Source: Pedobacter sp. Leaf250 (GTDB lineage Bacteria > Bacteroidota > Bacteroidia > Sphingobacteriales > Sphingobacteriaceae). From it: 64,000 nucleotides of DNA. Location: positions 39,365 through 103,364 of the forward strand of contig NZ_CAKLBU010000017.1 in NCBI RefSeq assembly GCF_920984735.1, read 5' to 3'. Under the pieces are notes generated by a model. It ran no database searches. It worked only from the letters and a program-made list of their open reading frames with translations, and was not told the DNA's origin. Below are positions 61,326 through 64,000 of this stretch, in pieces. Position numbers and translations under genes: made by a program. Numbering within the stretch: position 1 is the stretch's first letter; the number at the start of each line of letters is the position of its first letter.

Positions 61326-63749
61326 TCAAACCCTTTTTCGTTTCTTTTTTAAGTCTAAATAATCAACAAAATACAAAACCTTTACTGATAGGCTATTATT
61401 TTGTGGTGCCGATAATATGCCATTTAGATTTTTATTGTACCGCTGTGTAAAATACGAATCGTAAGTTTCTGCAGCATCTTTATACGAAACCGATAAAGTA
61501 CTGCCTGGAGCAAATTGCCAGGTATAAATTAAATCGATATTGAAAACATTATAATTTCGATCAGTTCCTGTTAAAGCAGGCCCTTGGTAATCCATTAAAT
61601 TTCCATCAGGTTTCAATAAATAAAACTCTTTATTCCGTCGATCGCTCCAATAGTGCCTTAATACAACCGTTACGCCCATTAAGTTGGTAAAGGTATATTT
61701 TGCATCGAACGAATTTTCTACCGTTCTTCTATCATATCTCGAAAAAATAGCTTGACCGCCTTGCGAAGTTACCCAATTTACATAATTATAATTTGGGTTG
61801 AAATTTAAATCTAAACCAAAAGCTACTTTATCATTCAATCTGTAGTTTTGAAACAGATAGAAATTATACTCCTTTCCACCAAAAAGCTGTTGCTCGAAGA
61901 AGCGCACATTTCCGCCAAAATTATAAGCTTTTGCACGATTTGGGTTTATGTAAAGTCCAATCCCGTAACTCTCTGGTGCTTTATAAACCTGACCATTTCT
62001 TGCTTCATAAAAATCGTTACGTTTTGCGCCGTAATTCATTTCTATCTCTGCCGACCATAGATTTTTAAAACGAACGTAAGCACCTCCATTGGCCGAAGTA
62101 CTTTGATAATCTCCAGGATTTACCCTTCTTGAATAGATAACATTAAGCCAACTTTGCATCTCATTGAACCATTTACTTGGCTTAAAAATATTATATCCAA
62201 AACCAATTCGTTGATCTAAAAAGTTGTTGTTCGTAAAAAAACCCATGTCCGACGGATCAAATTTAGCATCAGCATAAACCTGGTTATAATTCCAGGTGAA
62301 ATTACCACTTTGTTTACCCAAACGTAAAGTATAACTATAACCGCTGCTACTTTCTTCGCCACGCAGATAGCTCATTTTAGCCCCGCCATTAATAAAATAC
62401 TTATTGTCTTTATTGTTTAAATTGAATAACAATGCACTTACATTAGCATCGTACGCACTGCCCTGGCGCAGCACATTTGTGTTAATAAATGTTGCCGAAC
62501 TATTATTTTTTAATGATTGATCGAAAACCAGAATATTGTAGTTGGTAAGCGGTTGCGTTTCTACGTTGCGCACATTTCCACTCGCATCTTCTACTTCGGT
62601 TTGCATGCTGTTTGTAATGGCATTGAAAATACCAATACCTAAACCTTTTGCTGTACGCCCCGAAATTTTGGTTGCATTAAGAACTTTTGCTTCAGTTTGA
62701 TCTCTGATGATTTTATCATTTTGCCCTACACCGGAGTAATTGTAATAAGAAGGAATGGAACCAATACGTTTGGAATAAAACAGATCACCTTTGTTAAAAA
62801 GCTCGGTTCCTTCGGTAAAGAATTGTCGATTTTCGTTGAACTTTACTTCAAAAGGCGTCAGGTTTAAAATCCGATTATCAGATTGTACCTGACCAAAATC
62901 GGGCACCAAAGTCATATCTAATGTAAAGCTATTATTGATGCCATATTTAACATCCATACCGCCATTGAAGCGGGAAGTAGTGTTTTTTACACCCGGAATA
63001 TTAGCTGGATAATGATTTACATACGCTGAAACATACGGCGAAAATGATAAACGAAGCGGAGGCTTGATATCCTTAATGCCCGTCCAAAGTCCTTCTTGAT
63101 TGATAAAACCATTCACTTTGGGATCGACGAAATTCCAGAAGGTTTGGATATTGGTTCGTTGAATCCTTCGGCTAAAGTTTAATCCCCAGTTTTGCACATC
63201 CTTGCTAGAGAACCTTAAAGCAGAATAGGGAATCTTCATTTCGCAAGTCCAACCTAAATCATCAATTTTTACAGCACTTTCCCAAACTGCATTCCAATTG
63301 GGATCTTCATCCCCAACCTGCGAATATTTAGCATCAAATTGTACTCCCGCAGCGGTAACAAAAAAACCATTTCCGTTCATTTTATCATAAAACGGATCAA
63401 CAATTATGGAAATAAAGTCGGCATTTCCGATGTTATCACGCGATACCAATTCGTGTAAAACGCTGTCCTTGTCATCGTACATTCTAGCGTAAACATAAAT
63501 GGCAACATCATCGTAGAGTACTTTCATTTCGGTACGACGATTTTTTTTTTCTACTCTCCCGGGAACTGGACGGATTTCAAAAAAATCGGTTGCTATTGGT
63601 ACATTAACCCAACAAGCATCATCCAAAACACCATCAATTTTGGGCGTTTGGACAGTTCTTATCGCTTGAAGTTCCTTTTGCTTTGCAGGATCTTGGGCAG
63701 CACAATACGAATACAGAAATATAAAAAATAGAGTTGCCCAGCGTTTCAT
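61326..63749 (-). CDS. CBM9-like plus DUF5916 outer-membrane protein
   Basis: An 807-residue exported protein. Signal peptide to about 18 (SYCAAQ), a family 9 carbohydrate-binding-like domain at about 30-215 (KIDGVLDDACWVNVPIATDF, DEDPNWNAVWESAVKID, WTCEMKIPYSALRF), then the large DUF5916 beta-barrel-like region to the end (KINFSRRIQR-like NLNFSRRIQRTN, LVPDFGQVQSDN, FNENRQFFTEGTELF). The family is frequent in Bacteroidota; function and ligand are not established. The leader carries a 9-bp stem-loop 10 nt before the ATG. Confidence 0.85.
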   Translation of the reverse strand: MKRWATLFFIFLYSYCAAQDPAKQKELQAIRTVQTPKIDGVLDDACWVNVPIATDFFEIRPVPGRVEKKNRRTEMKVLYDDVAIYVYARMYDDKDSVLHELVSRDNIGNADFISIIVDPFYDKMNGNGFFVTAAGVQFDAKYSQVGDEDPNWNAVWESAVKIDDLGWTCEMKIPYSALRFSSKDVQNWGLNFSRRIQRTNIQTFWNFVDPKVNGFINQEGLWTGIKDIKPPLRLSFSPYVSAYVNHYPANIPGVKNTTSRFNGGMDVKYGINNSFTLDMTLVPDFGQVQSDNRILNLTPFEVKFNENRQFFTEGTELFNKGDLFYSKRIGSIPSYYNYSGVGQNDKIIRDQTEAKVLNATKISGRTAKGLGIGIFNAITNSMQTEVEDASGNVRNVETQPLTNYNILVFDQSLKNNSSATFINTNVLRQGSAYDANVSALLFNLNNKDNKYFINGGAKMSYLRGEESSSGYSYTLRLGKQSGNFTWNYNQVYADAKFDPSDMGFFTNNNFLDQRIGFGYNIFKPSKWFNEMQSWLNVIYSRRVNPGDYQSTSANGGAYVRFKNLWSAEIEMNYGAKRNDFYEARNGQVYKAPESYGIGLYINPNRAKAYNFGGNVRFFEQQLFGGKEYNFYLFQNYRLNDKVAFGLDLNFNPNYNYVNWVTSQGGQAIFSRYDRRTVENSFDAKYTFTNLMGVTVVLRHYWSDRRNKEFYLLKPDGNLMDYQGPALTGTDRNYNVFNIDLIYTWQFAPGSTLSVSYKDAAETYDSYFTQRYNKNLNGILSAPQNNSLSVKVLYFVDYLDLKKKRKRV

Positions 63750-63758
63750 TTGTTTAGG

Positions 63759-63782
63759 TTAGTGGAGATAAGACTCCACTAA
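63759..63782 (-). promoter_or_regulatory. Stem-loop in the leader of the DUF5916 gene
   Basis: TTAGTGGAG (63759-63767) and CTCCACTAA (63774-63782) form a perfect 9-bp stem with a 6-nt loop, 10 nt before the start codon on the minus strand. Could affect translation or be an operator. Confidence 0.4.
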
Positions 63783-64000
63783 TTTGAAAATGTTGCATGA
63801 TTCGAAAAATTTTACATCCGTAAATGATATTGTTGGTGTAGGAAGCAAGCTGTTGTGCTTAAAGGGACAGAAACGGAAATACTCCTATGATTAATATTAG
63901 TCATTTAGCATAGAAAAGGCCAAAGCTTTCCTTTAGAGCAGCAGACATTTATTATCTGCCGTTCTTCCGGACATTTCTTTCTCATTACAAATATAATATT

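Noticed and set aside
1..64000. CRISPR array
   Set aside because: No regularly spaced identical repeats of 24-40 bp with unique spacers were seen; the 11-bp TTTAGAC array has no spacers.

Overview
The window looks like a chromosomal segment of a Bacteroidota bacterium of the family Sphingobacteriaceae, most likely Pedobacter or a close relative. The evidence is AT-rich DNA, four SusC/SusD pairs, a GldH lipoprotein, RicT and HolB of Bacteroidota type, TAnnTTTG-type promoter elements and almost no Shine-Dalgarno sequences. The species call is inference; no rRNA gene is present.

Region 1 (1 to about 20,440) is an integrated mobile island whose right edge abuts the 3' end of a tRNA-Arg(CCT) gene. 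It carries, left to right: a HEPN-domain gene cut by the window edge and an unrecognised partner; a leftward mobilization/replication module (small HTH protein, RecA/RepA-like ATPase, BT4734-type primase-like protein, an oriT-like cruciform, MobC-like protein, HUH relaxase, membrane coiled-coil protein); a rightward four-gene defence-like operon (MmeI-type DNA methyltransferase, AlbA_2/GHKL ATPase, SF2 helicase, GIY-YIG nuclease); a kilobase of degenerate sequence; an OLD-family ATPase/nuclease; and a tyrosine integrase with a coiled-coil neighbour. No conjugation pore genes are present, so it reads as an integrative mobilizable element needing a helper. The left end is outside the window.

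Region 2 (20,440 to 24,034) is core chromosome: tRNA-Arg, metG, an S66 LD-carboxypeptidase and a DoxX protein, closed by a long perfect inverted-repeat terminator.

Region 3 (24,049 to 48,369) holds four leftward SusC/SusD outer-membrane uptake systems. They are accompanied only by a DUF1735-type lipoprotein, three paralogous secreted proteins of unknown function, and an IS3-family insertion. No carbohydrate-active enzyme, ECF sigma/anti-sigma pair or hybrid two-component regulator lies among them, so the substrates are unknown. The IS sits in the loop of what was the transcription terminator of one SusC/SusD operon, and its orfB is broken.

Region 4 (48,781 to 64,000) is core and envelope functions: an M14 metallocarboxypeptidase, murF, gldH, ricT-like, holB, ruvX, an O-methyltransferase, two glucosaminidase/LysM wall hydrolases, a CarboxypepD_reg protein, a small HExxH membrane protein, DUF3078 and DUF5916 proteins.

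The best candidate for an undescribed system is the four-gene operon at 6,713-14,486. Its methyltransferase lacks the nuclease motif usual in MmeI enzymes, a separate GIY-YIG nuclease is supplied, and an array of TTTAGAC iterons spaced exactly 11 bp apart lies directly in front of the helicase gene.
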